Shown one piece after another: positions 7,706 to 18,537 of a stretch of 60,994 nt of DNA. This stretch comes from Desmonostoc muscorum FACHB-395 (GTDB lineage Bacteria; Cyanobacteriota; Cyanobacteriia; Cyanobacteriales; Nostocaceae). Each line of letters begins with the position of its first letter. The first letter of the stretch is position 1. A program made the translations under genes and the position numbers. Below the pieces are notes generated by a model. It saw nothing but the letters and a program-made list of their open reading frames with translations. It was not told where the DNA came from and made no database searches. The stretch is taken from positions 1 through 60,994 of the forward strand of contig NZ_JACJSF010000044.1 in assembly GCF_014698035.1 (NCBI RefSeq), read 5' to 3'.

Positions 7706-8333
7706 TATATTTGAAAATACTTCCTTGGATAATGCGATCGCATCACTGAAAAATGACCTTCTCGATGCCACAGGCCCCAAGATTAGCACCATGCGGAATT
7801 ACCGCTTTGCCATTTTACACTACGATCCCCGCCAAGAATTTAAACTGCGCGATCGCATCCGCCGGTTAACAGATGACCTCAAAAGCCAAGGTTGGAATGT
7901 GCTGTTAATTTCCCTTCATCGCTTATTGTTAGACAGGCTCAAGCGAGAGGAACCAAGGATTTTAGATAGTCTGATTCGTACAGAAGGGCGTTTGTATAAA
8001 AAAGATCCAGACCGCGCACTTAATCATTTAAAGGATAAAATAGCACTAGATATCGAAGGGACTGACGGTATTGCTCAGGATGTGATTACACTCATTAATG
8101 AGTTTACAAATCAATATCCAGACCAAGCTGACCGCACTTTAATTTTTTTGGGACGTGCTGGTTCTCTGTATCCTTTTTTTCGTTCATCGGCGCTACTGAA
8201 GCACATCGACGGCAAAACCAAAAACCTACCTGTAGTTCTCCTGTATCCGGGAGAGCGACGGGATTTAAATGCCCTGTCTTTTATGGGAGAACTCCCATCA
8301 GATCGGGACTATCGACCGAGGATTTACTCATGA
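7695..8333 (+). CDS. brxB: BREX protein BrxB (DUF1788 family)
   Basis: The 212 residues show DUF1788 hallmarks: YRFAILHYDPRQEFKLRDRI near the N-terminus, LLISLHRLLLDRL in the middle, and the C-terminal LPVVLLYPGER followed by ALSFMGELPSDRDYRPRIY. BrxB is a core scaffold of most BREX types and has no known catalytic motif. It overlaps brxA and is followed by brxC after about 30 bases. Confidence 0.9.
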   Translation: MTGNIFENTSLDNAIASLKNDLLDATGPKISTMRNYRFAILHYDPRQEFKLRDRIRRLTDDLKSQGWNVLLISLHRLLLDRLKREEPRILDSLIRTEGRLYKKDPDRALNHLKDKIALDIEGTDGIAQDVITLINEFTNQYPDQADRTLIFLGRAGSLYPFFRSSALLKHIDGKTKNLPVVLLYPGERRDLNALSFMGELPSDRDYRPRIYS

Positions 8334-8365
8334 TTAATTACTGCAACTGCTAGAGGAAATTTGGC

Positions 8366-11300
8366 ATGACAATTAAGGATATCTTTGCTGCTGACGTTGC
8401 TCGTAATATTGCGCCAGTTGTCTATTTTCATGAGCAAGACCCGTCTAAAGTTTTAGAAGAAGTCTCGGAATACATTATTACAGGTGGTTATCCTGAAAAT
8501 GACCCCCGCCATAAGCGTGTACAGTCGGGGATTCATGAGCAATTTGTTAAACTCCTTAAAGGCATAGCAGAAGAATTACAAAAACGGGGCGGTGTAGAGT
8601 TACCAGCTTCATGGATATCAGGTTTTTACGGTTCTGGTAAATCTAGTTTTGCTAAACTTTTAGGTCTGGCTTTAGATGGGATTGTGTTGCCTAATGACCG
8701 CACTTTGGCTGATACCCTCTTAGAACGGGATGATTCCCCCAAAAGTCAAGAATTCCGTGATGCTTGGCATGAATTACGCAATCAACTTGACCCGATTGCT
8801 GTAGTTTTTGATATTGGGGCAGTGGCACGAGATGATGAGGATATTCACTCGGCAGTTAAACGCGAAATTCAATCACGTTTGGGCTATTGTACCATCAGTC
8901 ATTATGTTGCTGACCACGAACTGAAATTAGAATTAGACCGCAAATGGGATGAATTTCTCAGTTGTGCAGAACAGACTTTAGGCGAACCTTGGTCAATAGC
9001 AAAACATGACCAATTAGCAGAAGAAGCCTTTTCTGAGGTGATGCACGCTATGAATCCCAACCGCTACATTGAACCCATGAGTTGGCTTGATAGTCGTGCT
9101 GGCGCTCAAACAGGAATTGGGACATCTGTAGACGAAACAACCACAGCAATTATTAATATGCTGAAGTTTCGTGCGCCTAGTAAAAATTTGTTTGTGGTGG
9201 TAGATGAAGTTAGCCAATATATCTACCAAAACACTAACCGGATGCTGAAATTGCAATCCTTTGTGTCTGCATTGGGACAAAAACTGAAAGGGCGGGTGTG
9301 GTTGCTGGCTACTGGTCAACAAAAGTTAGAAGATTCCGACGACGAAAGTAATATTGGTAAACTTAAAGACCGCTTTCCGCCAAAGCTGCGAGTTCACCTT
9401 GCACCTACCAACATTCGGGATGTAGTTCATAAACGTTTATTAAAAAAAGCCCCTAGCAAAGAACCAGAAATAAGAGCATTATTTCAGCAACACCGTAGCA
9501 ATTTAAAACTCTACGGTTATAAATGTGATTCCATAACTGAGGAAGACTTTTTGGAAGTTTATCCTATGCTTCCCGGTTATGTCGATTTGCTAATGCAGAT
9601 TACCTCTAACCTCCGCACTCGTTCCAGCCGCGCTAAGGGTGACGACTACGCTATTCGCGGACTATTGCAACTGTTGGGGGAATTGTTTCGAGAACAAAAA
9701 TTAGGAGATAAGCCTATAGGTGCGTTGGTGACTTTGGAGAATATCTACGAAGTGCAACAATCTGCTTTAGATGCTGATGTACAAAATACTTTAGCACGAT
9801 TATTTAGCCATGAACAAGTAATTAATGATGAAATGGCGGTAAAAGTAGCTAAAGTTGTGGCACTGTTAGAGTTAATTCAAGAACAGGAACCCACCAGCGC
9901 TAATTTAGTTAGTCAGTGCCTTTATTCTGAGTTAGGTATGGGTAATCCAGAAGCGACTGTGACTTTAGCATTAGAAAAGTTGCGGGGGTTAGGATTGCTT
10001 TCTTATTCTGATAAACTCGGCTATAAAATTCAAAGTTCGGCTGGGCAAGAATGGCAACGAGAACGGGATCAATATAGTGTAATTCCTGATGCTATTAGTA
10101 TTATTGTTGCTGAAAAATTGAAAAGTCTTTTAGGTAGTGTTACACGTCCACAATATAAGAATAAAAACTTTTATTGGGCAGCGTTTTATAGTGATGGTAG
10201 ACAACGCCAAGACGAACGTTTACAGTCTACTAATGATGTAGCAGTAATGACAGTGGATTTTCGCTATTTGACCAATAACGAAGACCGCAACCCCAATACA
10301 TGGATACCTTTAAGTAGTAGCTCTAATTTGCAGAATCGCCTAATTTGGCTAGTAGGAACAGCCGGTGATTTAGCTAGCTTAGTGAAAGAATTGGCGAAAT
10401 CACGGCATATTATTCAGAAATACGAAGGTCGTCACCAGACGATATCTAAAGATAAACAGCGTTTGTGGTTTGAAGAACAAGGACGCGGTGACGGCTTAGA
10501 AAAAGATGTACAAAATGCGATTGCTCAAGCTTTCACTGAAGGTCAGATTTTTTTTCGGGGGCGACAAATCGATAAATCCCATTACGGTACAACCTTCAAC
10601 ACTATTTTAGAACGGGTGGGTGAGAGCATTCTCCCTGAACTATACAGCCATTATATTGATGTGGCGGTAACACCGGAGGAGTTGAAACAACTCTTAGAAC
10701 TCAATCTATCTGGCCCTTCCCATAAGTTTATGAAAACAGGTTTGGGCATTCTCGAACTAGACGCAGGTAAATATTCTCCCACCTGTAGCGGCGAAGTTCC
10801 TACACGCATCGCCCAATATATCCAAAACCAAAACGGGGTGGGTGGTAATATTTTACTCAATTACTTTGGTGGCCCTCCCTATGGCTACCCAGCTGATGTG
10901 GTGAAAGCTTGTCTAGTGGGTTTACTGCGTGGGGGTAAAGTGCGGATTCGTCCCCAAGCTGGGCCAGAAATTACCTCAGTGCGTGACCCTGGTGCTAGAG
11001 ATATCTTTGAAAAAGACCGGGAAATTAAACGTGCGGATATTCTCCCACCCAACGAAACCAGTATTACTCCACGCGATCGCATTGCTATCTGCAAATTCTT
11101 TAAAGACTCCCTCGAAGTCGATTTAGACCGCGAAAATGATGCGATCGCCGATGCTTCCTTCCAACAATTCCCCGGTTTGGTAAAGCGGTTGCAAGACATC
11201 GAAAAGCGGTACAATAAACTACCATCACGCCCAGAATTAGCAGTAGTATTACAGAAGTTGCGGGAAGCCTTAGAAAAATGTACCGCTTCCCGCCAAGTCG

Positions 11301-11989
11301 AAAACACAGTCATTGCAGTGAAGAAATATCTAGATGCCCTGCGGGATGGGATTCAGCAACTTGGTATTATAGAAACAGATTTAACTGATACTGCGGTAGC
11401 AGCAGTCACTAGGGCAGTTGAGATTCAAGAACACCAAGTCAAGCAACTCCGAGACATAGAAAGTTTAGCAGAAATCAGTAGTGCGATCGCAGCCTTAGAA
11501 ACACAACTCCAAAGCGATCGCCCTTGGCGAGAGATTAACAGTTTAGAGCCGCATCTGCAAGCTATTGAGCAACATTATAAAGCTGTGCGCTTGCAACTTA
11601 TCGAACGCCAAGAACGGCAAACCGAAGAAATCCGCGATCGCATTAAACAGCGTCCCAGTTTTAATAGACTCAGCGAAAAACAGTCAGAATATGTATTTCG
11701 CCCACTGCAACAAGCAGCCTTTGATACAACTAAAGATGTTCTTTACCCCACCTTAGTGCAACTGCGAGACTCCGCCGTTATTCAAATTCAAAAAGCCGAA
11801 GATATAGCCAATAGTAATCTAGACGATTTATTATCTAAAGTTACTGAGCAGCAAGTAATACAGCTAAACTTAGAACTCAGTGGTCGAGAAGTCAGCACCC
11901 CAGAAGAGGTAGAAGCATTGTTAAATCATCTCCGAGAGCGTTTATTAACAAAACTGAAAAATAATACCCGTATTCGCCTAATTTCATAG
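8366..11989 (+). CDS. brxC: BREX P-loop ATPase BrxC
   Basis: A 1207-residue ATPase, the usual length for BrxC. The N-terminal segment is followed by a Walker A motif GFYGSGKSS at residues 86-94 and a Walker B-like strand NLFVVVDEVSQYI. The C-terminal third is strongly helical and charged, with many coiled-coil-like heptads before the end. BrxC is the large AAA-like ATPase around which BREX complexes assemble. It lies in the operon between brxB and pglX; a cyanobacterial repeat (12013-12070) occupies the 125-base gap before pglX. Confidence 0.92.
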   Translation: MTIKDIFAADVARNIAPVVYFHEQDPSKVLEEVSEYIITGGYPENDPRHKRVQSGIHEQFVKLLKGIAEELQKRGGVELPASWISGFYGSGKSSFAKLLGLALDGIVLPNDRTLADTLLERDDSPKSQEFRDAWHELRNQLDPIAVVFDIGAVARDDEDIHSAVKREIQSRLGYCTISHYVADHELKLELDRKWDEFLSCAEQTLGEPWSIAKHDQLAEEAFSEVMHAMNPNRYIEPMSWLDSRAGAQTGIGTSVDETTTAIINMLKFRAPSKNLFVVVDEVSQYIYQNTNRMLKLQSFVSALGQKLKGRVWLLATGQQKLEDSDDESNIGKLKDRFPPKLRVHLAPTNIRDVVHKRLLKKAPSKEPEIRALFQQHRSNLKLYGYKCDSITEEDFLEVYPMLPGYVDLLMQITSNLRTRSSRAKGDDYAIRGLLQLLGELFREQKLGDKPIGALVTLENIYEVQQSALDADVQNTLARLFSHEQVINDEMAVKVAKVVALLELIQEQEPTSANLVSQCLYSELGMGNPEATVTLALEKLRGLGLLSYSDKLGYKIQSSAGQEWQRERDQYSVIPDAISIIVAEKLKSLLGSVTRPQYKNKNFYWAAFYSDGRQRQDERLQSTNDVAVMTVDFRYLTNNEDRNPNTWIPLSSSSNLQNRLIWLVGTAGDLASLVKELAKSRHIIQKYEGRHQTISKDKQRLWFEEQGRGDGLEKDVQNAIAQAFTEGQIFFRGRQIDKSHYGTTFNTILERVGESILPELYSHYIDVAVTPEELKQLLELNLSGPSHKFMKTGLGILELDAGKYSPTCSGEVPTRIAQYIQNQNGVGGNILLNYFGGPPYGYPADVVKACLVGLLRGGKVRIRPQAGPEITSVRDPGARDIFEKDREIKRADILPPNETSITPRDRIAICKFFKDSLEVDLDRENDAIADASFQQFPGLVKRLQDIEKRYNKLPSRPELAVVLQKLREALEKCTASRQVENTVIAVKKYLDALRDGIQQLGIIETDLTDTAVAAVTRAVEIQEHQVKQLRDIESLAEISSAIAALETQLQSDRPWREINSLEPHLQAIEQHYKAVRLQLIERQERQTEEIRDRIKQRPSFNRLSEKQSEYVFRPLQQAAFDTTKDVLYPTLVQLRDSAVIQIQKAEDIANSNLDDLLSKVTEQQVIQLNLELSGREVSTPEEVEALLNHLRERLLTKLKNNTRIRLIS

Positions 11990-12012
11990 AAATCGGCAGT
12001 TATAAATCGCTT

Positions 12013-12070
12013 CTACACACAAAACCTTTAATCTTACCTTAGTCCGCGCAGGCGGACTAACCTTGTGTAG
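12013..12070. repeat. Cyanobacterial interspersed hairpin repeat
   Basis: CTACACA at the left and TGTGTAG at the right bound an internal perfect hairpin, TTAGTCCGC-GCAG-GCGGACTAA at 12039-12060. This sequence type, with a flanking GTGTAGCCGCGAATTC, recurs in Nostoc-type genomes. It sits between brxC and pglX and could attenuate or process the operon transcript. Confidence 0.75.
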
Positions 12071-12114
12071 CCGCGAATTCCATTCACCCGGCTAATCTGA
12101 AATTACGAATTATC

Positions 12115-15100
12115 ATGTATCTTTCCCCAGAAGCTAAAACCCAGCTATCAAACACCATCCGCACACTGCGAGAACGCCTACTCACCGATTTACACAACGC
12201 CGTAGACAGCACCTATCGCCTGTCTATCCCGGCGACACAGGCGAAACTTCCAGAAGAACAACACCAAAAGCGAAAGCGTTTAGAAGAATGGCTGAAAGAA
12301 CAAGCCCGTAGCGGTGATAAGGGTAACAAAGAGACAGAAAAACAACGCCAAGAACGCTATTTACACACAGCAGTCAAATTAGCCGCCGCCACATTACTCA
12401 ATCGGCTGATAGTCATCAAACAAATGGAAGCCCAAGGATTAATTAAACCGGCGGTAGTTACAGGAGGTTGGCAAAGTCCAGCTTATCAGGAATTTCGGGA
12501 ATTTGCGCCGGAATTACTCAAAGATGAAACCGAGGGTTACGGGACACTGTTAAAACTGCTATTTGACGAACTCGCCCAAGATTTACCAGGGTTATTTGGC
12601 AATGTGGGAGTTACAGCTTTATTCCCCATTCCTGCTAATACCTTACGTGCAATCATTGAAGCTGTAGACAACCCAGGCTTAAAAAATGCTTGGTTGGATG
12701 ATACTACATTGGGCTGGGTTTACCAATATTGGAACGACCCAGAACGGGAAGCATTAGATGCAAAACTCAAAGGCGGGGGAAAAGTCGAACCCCACGAAAT
12801 CGCCAGCAAAACCCAAATGTTCACCGAACGTTACATGGTGGAATGGTTGTTACACAACAGTTTAGGGCAAATTTGGCTGGCGATTTGTCAACGTCAAGGC
12901 TGGACACCCACAGTAGAAGCAGATGGCACATTGCAAGGTTTACAAGCAAGGCGGAAGGAGTGGCGGGAAAAACGAGAACGGGGGGAAGTGGCGTTAGATG
13001 CGCTGATGGTGATAGAAACACCAGCAGAAGAACAATGGAAATATTGGGTTTCTCAACCTTTAACTGATGCGGCTGTAACTCATGCAGCTAACAGCATCCG
13101 CGAAGTGAGAATACTTGACCCCGCTTGTGGTTCTGGGCATTTTTTAGTCATAGCTTTTGGGTTATTATTTGCGCTTTACCAAGAAGAAGCCCAGCATCGG
13201 GGGGAAAGTTGGAGTGATAGAGAAATTGTTGAATCGATTTTAGAGAATAATTTATATGGTATTGATATTGACCCCAGGGCGGTACAAATAGCAGCGGCGG
13301 CGTTGGTATTAAAAGCGCGGTTGCTGTCTCCCCAGGTGGAAGTTAAGCGGTTAAATTTGGTAGCGTCAAATTTGCAATTGTCGGCACTGGCGGAAAATGA
13401 CCCCGCACGGGTGGAACTGCGCGAAGAGGTAAAATTAGCAACGGGGATTCCTGAGCAGTTGACTGATAAAATTGTCGAAGCGTTGAAAGGTGCAGACTAT
13501 TTGGGTAGTTTGTTGAAGGTTGACGCGGAAGTTGATCAGGCGATTAATCAGTATGAACAAGAAATTTCTATTCCCTTACAGTTAGATATTTTTCAAAGTG
13601 CGGTAGCAGAAAAGCCCGCTTTTGATTCTGTGGAAGCGAAGAAATCTTTATTAGAAAAATTAGAAAGTTTTTTAAACCGTTGCACCAGTGGCGATGATTT
13701 AGGTTTACGTTTGCGGGGTGAACAATTAGCAGCAGGTGTGCGGTTTATTCGCATCGTACAAGAAAATTTTTATGATTTAGTAATTGGTAATCCACCCTAT
13801 CAAGGGACAAGTAAGATGGTGGATGCTAAATATGTGGCGAAGGAATACCCCAGGGGTAAAGCTGATTTATATGCGGCGTTTTTAGAACGGGGTTTGCAGT
13901 TGACTAAGCCAGGAGGCTTGTCTGCGTTGGTGACAATGCGAAGTTGGCTATTTATTAGTCAATATACTGCGTTACGAGAGTTTTTGATTGATTCTTATGA
14001 TTTGCGATTATTGGGCGATCTTTCCTGGAGTGCTTTTGCTCATATTTCGCATAATCAAACAACTTTGAGTATTATTTCTCAATCTCAATCATCTAAAATT
14101 TATTCAGTTGCTTTATCACCACATCATCCGATTTCAAGAGCAGAATCTTCAGAAGTTTTCCGCCAAAAAATAGCAGGACTTTTGGCACAGGTGGGACACT
14201 ATGAATTTTTGAGCGATCACTTTAATCTTATCAAAGAAAAGCCTCTCATTTATTGGTGGGATGATGATTTTATCAGACACTATTCTGAGACACCAAAATT
14301 AGGAGATGAAACTGATGTCAAGCAAGGAATGGCTACAGCAAACAATACTCGTTTTTTACGGCAGCTTTGGGAAATAAATATTGATGAATTATTGATTTCT
14401 CCTGTAAATAATACTCTTTCAAGTTTACCTAAAAATAAATGGGTTCCTTATATCAAAGGTGCTGATGGTAAAGCTTGGTTTGAACCTCTAACAGATGTTT
14501 TATTGTGGCAACAAAATGCGCTGGCTGTAAAAACATTTGAAAAGTCATATCCAAAAAATCAGCATTATTATTTTCGGTTAGGTATATCATATTCAACTAT
14601 TGGAGCTATATTTTCAGCTCGCTGTTGTCGGTTCAGAAGTGTTTTTGATGTTTCTGGTTCTTCAGTATTTCCTATAAATGTATCAAATGCAGTTTGTTTG
14701 ATGAACAGTAAAACTGCACAGAATATTCTTACAGCACTTAACCCAACCGTTAATTTTCAAGTTGGAGATATTAAACGCCTTCCGCTCTTTCCCATAGAAT
14801 CAGCAGATGAAATCTTCACCAAACTAGAGGAAGCCTTCACCGAACACGAAGCCGCCCGCGAAACTTCAGTAGAATTTCGACAACCCGCCCCCTCAGCCTG
14901 GAACTATGCCCAAACCTGGGCGCAAACCGCCGTAGACAGAAAACCCGGTACACCCTTACCCCCCTATCAACCAACCTACGAACAACCGCCAGCCACAAAC
15001 TATATATCCTACGCCCTTGGTGTCGCCCTCGGTCGCTTCGATAAAAACGGCGCAGGTATCATCACCGCAGATAAGGGAGATGAAGAAGTTTTACCCAACG

Positions 15101-16059
15101 GAATTTTATATCTTTCCGCCTACAACGACAACGACAGCTTAAAACATCCCGCCTGCGAATTTCTCCACCAAACTTGGCAACATCATAATGCAACCATAGC
15201 CAAAGGTAAATCTCTGCGTGAATGGCTGCGACAATCATTTTTCAAAGACGTTCACTTAGGGATGTACGAAAACCGCCCCATCTACTTTCCCCTTTCATCC
15301 GCCAAAAAGAACTTCGTCGCCTACATCAGCATTCACCGTTGGACAGAAAACACCTTACAAACCCTATTAGCAGATTACCTCATCCCCGAACTCAGCCAAA
15401 TTGAAGGCGAACTCAACGACTTAATTGAGTCCCGCAACCAAGGCGATAAAAAAACCCAAGCCAAAGCCGAAGAACGTTATAACAAACTCCAACAACAGCA
15501 AACCGAACTCAAAACCTTCATCGGCCTAGTGAGACAATGCACCGAACAAGGGACACCCCCCGCCAACCCCAAAGACACACCCCGCCAAGCCAACGCCTGT
15601 TTTCACCTTGACTTAGATGATGGCGTAATGATAAACACTGCCGCCCTCTGGCTATTACTAGAACCCCAATGGACACAACCCAAAAAATGGTGGTCAGAAC
15701 TCTGCAACGCTCAAGGTAAAAAAGACTACGACTGGTCACACTTAGCCGCCCGCTACTTTCCCCTGCGGGTAGACGAGAAATGTCAAAAAGATCCATCCTT
15801 AGCAGTCGCCCACGGCTGCTTCTGGAAATACCACCCCGCCAAAGCCTACGAGTGGGAACTGAGACTACAAGACGAAATCGCCCCCAATTTCATCATAGAT
15901 GAAACTGACTCCGACCAACTGCGACAAGAATTTATAGAACAATACCCCAAATTGGTAGCAGAAATAGTAGAAAAAGAAGAAAAACGCCGAGAACGCAAAC
16001 TTAAAAAACAAGACCCAGAAGAAGAGTGGACAATTCCCCTAGTAACAGAACTAGAATAG
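12115..16059 (+). CDS. pglX: BREX adenine-specific DNA methyltransferase PglX
   Basis: The 1314-residue protein is an N6-adenine methyltransferase. The SAM-binding motif DPACGSGHF starts at residue 335 and the catalytic motif NPPY at residue 559; the interval includes YGIDIDPRAVQIAAAALVLK. The C-terminal half is a long target-recognition and helical region. PglX methylates a non-palindromic site to mark host DNA, which allows BREX to distinguish phage. It is followed after about 50 bases by two sacsin-like genes rather than directly by pglZ. Confidence 0.93.
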   Translation: MYLSPEAKTQLSNTIRTLRERLLTDLHNAVDSTYRLSIPATQAKLPEEQHQKRKRLEEWLKEQARSGDKGNKETEKQRQERYLHTAVKLAAATLLNRLIVIKQMEAQGLIKPAVVTGGWQSPAYQEFREFAPELLKDETEGYGTLLKLLFDELAQDLPGLFGNVGVTALFPIPANTLRAIIEAVDNPGLKNAWLDDTTLGWVYQYWNDPEREALDAKLKGGGKVEPHEIASKTQMFTERYMVEWLLHNSLGQIWLAICQRQGWTPTVEADGTLQGLQARRKEWREKRERGEVALDALMVIETPAEEQWKYWVSQPLTDAAVTHAANSIREVRILDPACGSGHFLVIAFGLLFALYQEEAQHRGESWSDREIVESILENNLYGIDIDPRAVQIAAAALVLKARLLSPQVEVKRLNLVASNLQLSALAENDPARVELREEVKLATGIPEQLTDKIVEALKGADYLGSLLKVDAEVDQAINQYEQEISIPLQLDIFQSAVAEKPAFDSVEAKKSLLEKLESFLNRCTSGDDLGLRLRGEQLAAGVRFIRIVQENFYDLVIGNPPYQGTSKMVDAKYVAKEYPRGKADLYAAFLERGLQLTKPGGLSALVTMRSWLFISQYTALREFLIDSYDLRLLGDLSWSAFAHISHNQTTLSIISQSQSSKIYSVALSPHHPISRAESSEVFRQKIAGLLAQVGHYEFLSDHFNLIKEKPLIYWWDDDFIRHYSETPKLGDETDVKQGMATANNTRFLRQLWEINIDELLISPVNNTLSSLPKNKWVPYIKGADGKAWFEPLTDVLLWQQNALAVKTFEKSYPKNQHYYFRLGISYSTIGAIFSARCCRFRSVFDVSGSSVFPINVSNAVCLMNSKTAQNILTALNPTVNFQVGDIKRLPLFPIESADEIFTKLEEAFTEHEAARETSVEFRQPAPSAWNYAQTWAQTAVDRKPGTPLPPYQPTYEQPPATNYISYALGVALGRFDKNGAGIITADKGDEEVLPNGILYLSAYNDNDSLKHPACEFLHQTWQHHNATIAKGKSLREWLRQSFFKDVHLGMYENRPIYFPLSSAKKNFVAYISIHRWTENTLQTLLADYLIPELSQIEGELNDLIESRNQGDKKTQAKAEERYNKLQQQQTELKTFIGLVRQCTEQGTPPANPKDTPRQANACFHLDLDDGVMINTAALWLLLEPQWTQPKKWWSELCNAQGKKDYDWSHLAARYFPLRVDEKCQKDPSLAVAHGCFWKYHPAKAYEWELRLQDEIAPNFIIDETDSDQLRQEFIEQYPKLVAEIVEKEEKRRERKLKKQDPEEEWTIPLVTELE

Positions 16060-16112
16060 CAAATTGGGAATCCACAACCGGAAATTAGAAAATCACAAAA
16101 CAGGAGTAAAAA

Positions 16113-18536
16113 ATGGCTCTACATCATCCCCTTGGGGATATTAGAAATTTGCGAAACAGCCTTTTAAAAAGTTATAAGGTAGGTTTTCCCATCCTTAAAG
16201 AATTGGTACAAAATGCCGAAGATGCTGGAGCTACTTGTTTAGATTATGGATGGATAGAAAGTATACCCCAGTCCACACATCCATTATTAAAATCACCCGC
16301 CATTTTTATGTTAGACAATGGAGAATTTACAGACGAAAATGCAGAATGTATTAGATATCTTTTAGGTGGTAGTAGTAAATCAAGTCAACAAGACTCTATC
16401 GGTAAATTTGGACTTGGTTTAAAAAGTATTTTTCATTTATGTGAAACCTTTTTTTATATCGGCCCAGATTTCGAAAACTCCCAATATCCCAGAGCCGATA
16501 TATTTAATCCTTGGGCTGGTGCTAACAACAAAGACAAATACCATCAAAATTGGGATGAATTTTCGCCCCAAGACAGAGAACATATCAAAAATACCCTCAA
16601 ACCATTATTAACCAAAACAGATTATCAACACAAATGGTTTATCATCTGGATACCACTAAGACAGAAAACTCATCAAGCTGAAAATTGCGAATTTAAATAT
16701 ATTAAAGATGCCCAGGATGCTTTTTTTGATGGTATCCCTGATTTTTTAACTGATGTTAATACCCAAAAACAACTGAGCTTATTACCAATCTTACTTAATA
16801 AAATCAAATATATCCGCTACTGGGAAAAAGATTTGCTTAACCCTAAATTAAATATAATAGTTGACGAAAACGCTCAACGTCGGCAGATTTTTTCACAAGT
16901 CAAACCAGGGAGCCAAATCAAAGGTTACATTAGTCTGAATCAAACAAATTTAGTAAATTTTATGGGTTCAGAAATAATGGCGACAAATTCTGAATTTGAC
17001 CGCATCAAACAATCAGATGGTTTCCCGGAAGAATTTAGAAGAATAAAACCTCACTGTGCAGTTATTTTTAGTCGCTTAAATACTATTTTACCAGATGAAG
17101 AACCTTCTCTCACTTTAAGAACAGCAGTATTTTTACCCATAGGTGACGATGAAAAACTTACAATAAATTCTTCAGTCCAACAATCATATTATTTAACATT
17201 GCATGGTTACTTTTTTGTAGATTCTGGTAGAACAGGTATTTTAGGTTGGGATGAACAAACCTTGACAGTTAAGAACAGTAGAGAAGCAGGAGATGATAAT
17301 CGAAGTGTCTTAGAGAAAGTATGGAATTTTTATTTATATCAAATCATCTTAAGTATGATTCTAGATAATTTGTTTAACTTCATTTGTGAATATAAATTAT
17401 CTGTATCTGAAATATTATCAATTTGCCAAGCATTAAGTAATTCTCAACTATTCGCAGAAAAAACTAATCGTGAAAAAATTTGTCATAACCAACAATTAGT
17501 TTTATGTGTAACTCCCCAAGATAATAAATGGGAACTATTACATAAAGATATCAAAATATTACCGCTTCCCGCAGTTCCACCCTGGGACTTATTCCCCTAT
17601 TTGCAATCATCACCTCATACATTAACTTTATTAACAGCCTACAACCTTCGTTTTGATAACACAAATTTTAATCATTGGGATGCTGAAAAAATAGGCAACA
17701 TTTTAAGTAGTTTATCACCACTAGATATTTTGCTAAATCATACGGCTATTAATTACCTGGTTGCTTTTCTTAAAAAATGTTGTCTTGACTTTATCAAACA
17801 TCAAAACGAAATCAATACAATTCAAACCAATTTAATTAAGTTTTTGCAAAAAGGGATGTCCCAATTACAATGGAATACAATCAGTTCTGAAAGCAAAAAA
17901 GCTTTGCAAGAATTAATTCATTTAATTGACGGATCGAAATTAATTTGTCTAAATAATCATGAATCTGAAAACGTTTATAGATTTTTGCTAAAAATAGAAC
18001 TTAGTATACTATTATTGCCCAAACAATTGTTTCCTAATCAAACTGTAATACAATTGCCAGAACAAGATGCCGAAATGATTTTATCCAATCTCTATCGGCT
18101 AATTGATAATTTAGAAAAAAAAGGGAATAAAGCTACTTTTTTACAGTCAATACTTACAGAATTTTTAACGCTCTCCCAAAGTCATCTCCTGCACATTTTA
18201 TCAAAGAATCCCACTTGGCGGTGTCTTATAGCAAGCAATCGACAAAACCAAATTACATTCTATTCCTACAATGATTTTAAAGCCTTCAAACAGAGCTTCA
18301 TTTTATTTAGAAACTCTAACAATTCTCTTATTAATTTATTAATCCAAGCTACTGAGAATATTGAGCCTGTTTTAGTTGCTAATGAAATTGCAACTTTACT
18401 TAAATCAGATGTCAACATTTCCCCTGAATATTGTAATACTCCTATCTGCAAACTTGTATTAAATCAAACACCCGAATTATCTCAACCAGCAAATCGGAAA
18501 CAACTATTAAATGAATTATTAAAGGAAGTACATTAA
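16113..18536 (+). CDS. Sacsin-like GHKL ATPase protein, BREX-embedded
   Basis: An 807-residue protein with an N-terminal HSP90-like (GHKL/Bergerat) ATP-binding domain: the N-box ELVQNAEDAGA near residue 30, the strand IFMLDNGEFTDEN near 70, and the glycine loop IGKFGLGLKSIFHL near 100. This arrangement is typical of sacsin N-terminal repeats. The remaining 600 residues are helical, AT-rich and show no motif I recognise. The start has a good AGGAG upstream. It is separated from the next sacsin-like gene by a single base, so they are certainly co-transcribed. It is not a standard type 6 BREX component; a chaperone- or sensor-like ATPase working with its neighbour is inferred. Confidence 0.75.
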   Translation: MALHHPLGDIRNLRNSLLKSYKVGFPILKELVQNAEDAGATCLDYGWIESIPQSTHPLLKSPAIFMLDNGEFTDENAECIRYLLGGSSKSSQQDSIGKFGLGLKSIFHLCETFFYIGPDFENSQYPRADIFNPWAGANNKDKYHQNWDEFSPQDREHIKNTLKPLLTKTDYQHKWFIIWIPLRQKTHQAENCEFKYIKDAQDAFFDGIPDFLTDVNTQKQLSLLPILLNKIKYIRYWEKDLLNPKLNIIVDENAQRRQIFSQVKPGSQIKGYISLNQTNLVNFMGSEIMATNSEFDRIKQSDGFPEEFRRIKPHCAVIFSRLNTILPDEEPSLTLRTAVFLPIGDDEKLTINSSVQQSYYLTLHGYFFVDSGRTGILGWDEQTLTVKNSREAGDDNRSVLEKVWNFYLYQIILSMILDNLFNFICEYKLSVSEILSICQALSNSQLFAEKTNREKICHNQQLVLCVTPQDNKWELLHKDIKILPLPAVPPWDLFPYLQSSPHTLTLLTAYNLRFDNTNFNHWDAEKIGNILSSLSPLDILLNHTAINYLVAFLKKCCLDFIKHQNEINTIQTNLIKFLQKGMSQLQWNTISSESKKALQELIHLIDGSKLICLNNHESENVYRFLLKIELSILLLPKQLFPNQTVIQLPEQDAEMILSNLYRLIDNLEKKGNKATFLQSILTEFLTLSQSHLLHILSKNPTWRCLIASNRQNQITFYSYNDFKAFKQSFILFRNSNNSLINLLIQATENIEPVLVANEIATLLKSDVNISPEYCNTPICKLVLNQTPELSQPANRKQLLNELLKEVH

Positions 18537-18537
18537 A

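Noticed and set aside
9014..13067. Several antisense and alternate-frame ORFs of 60-150 codons within brxC and pglX
   Set aside because: They lie fully inside long genes with recognised motifs and encode basic, low-complexity peptides typical of shadow frames.
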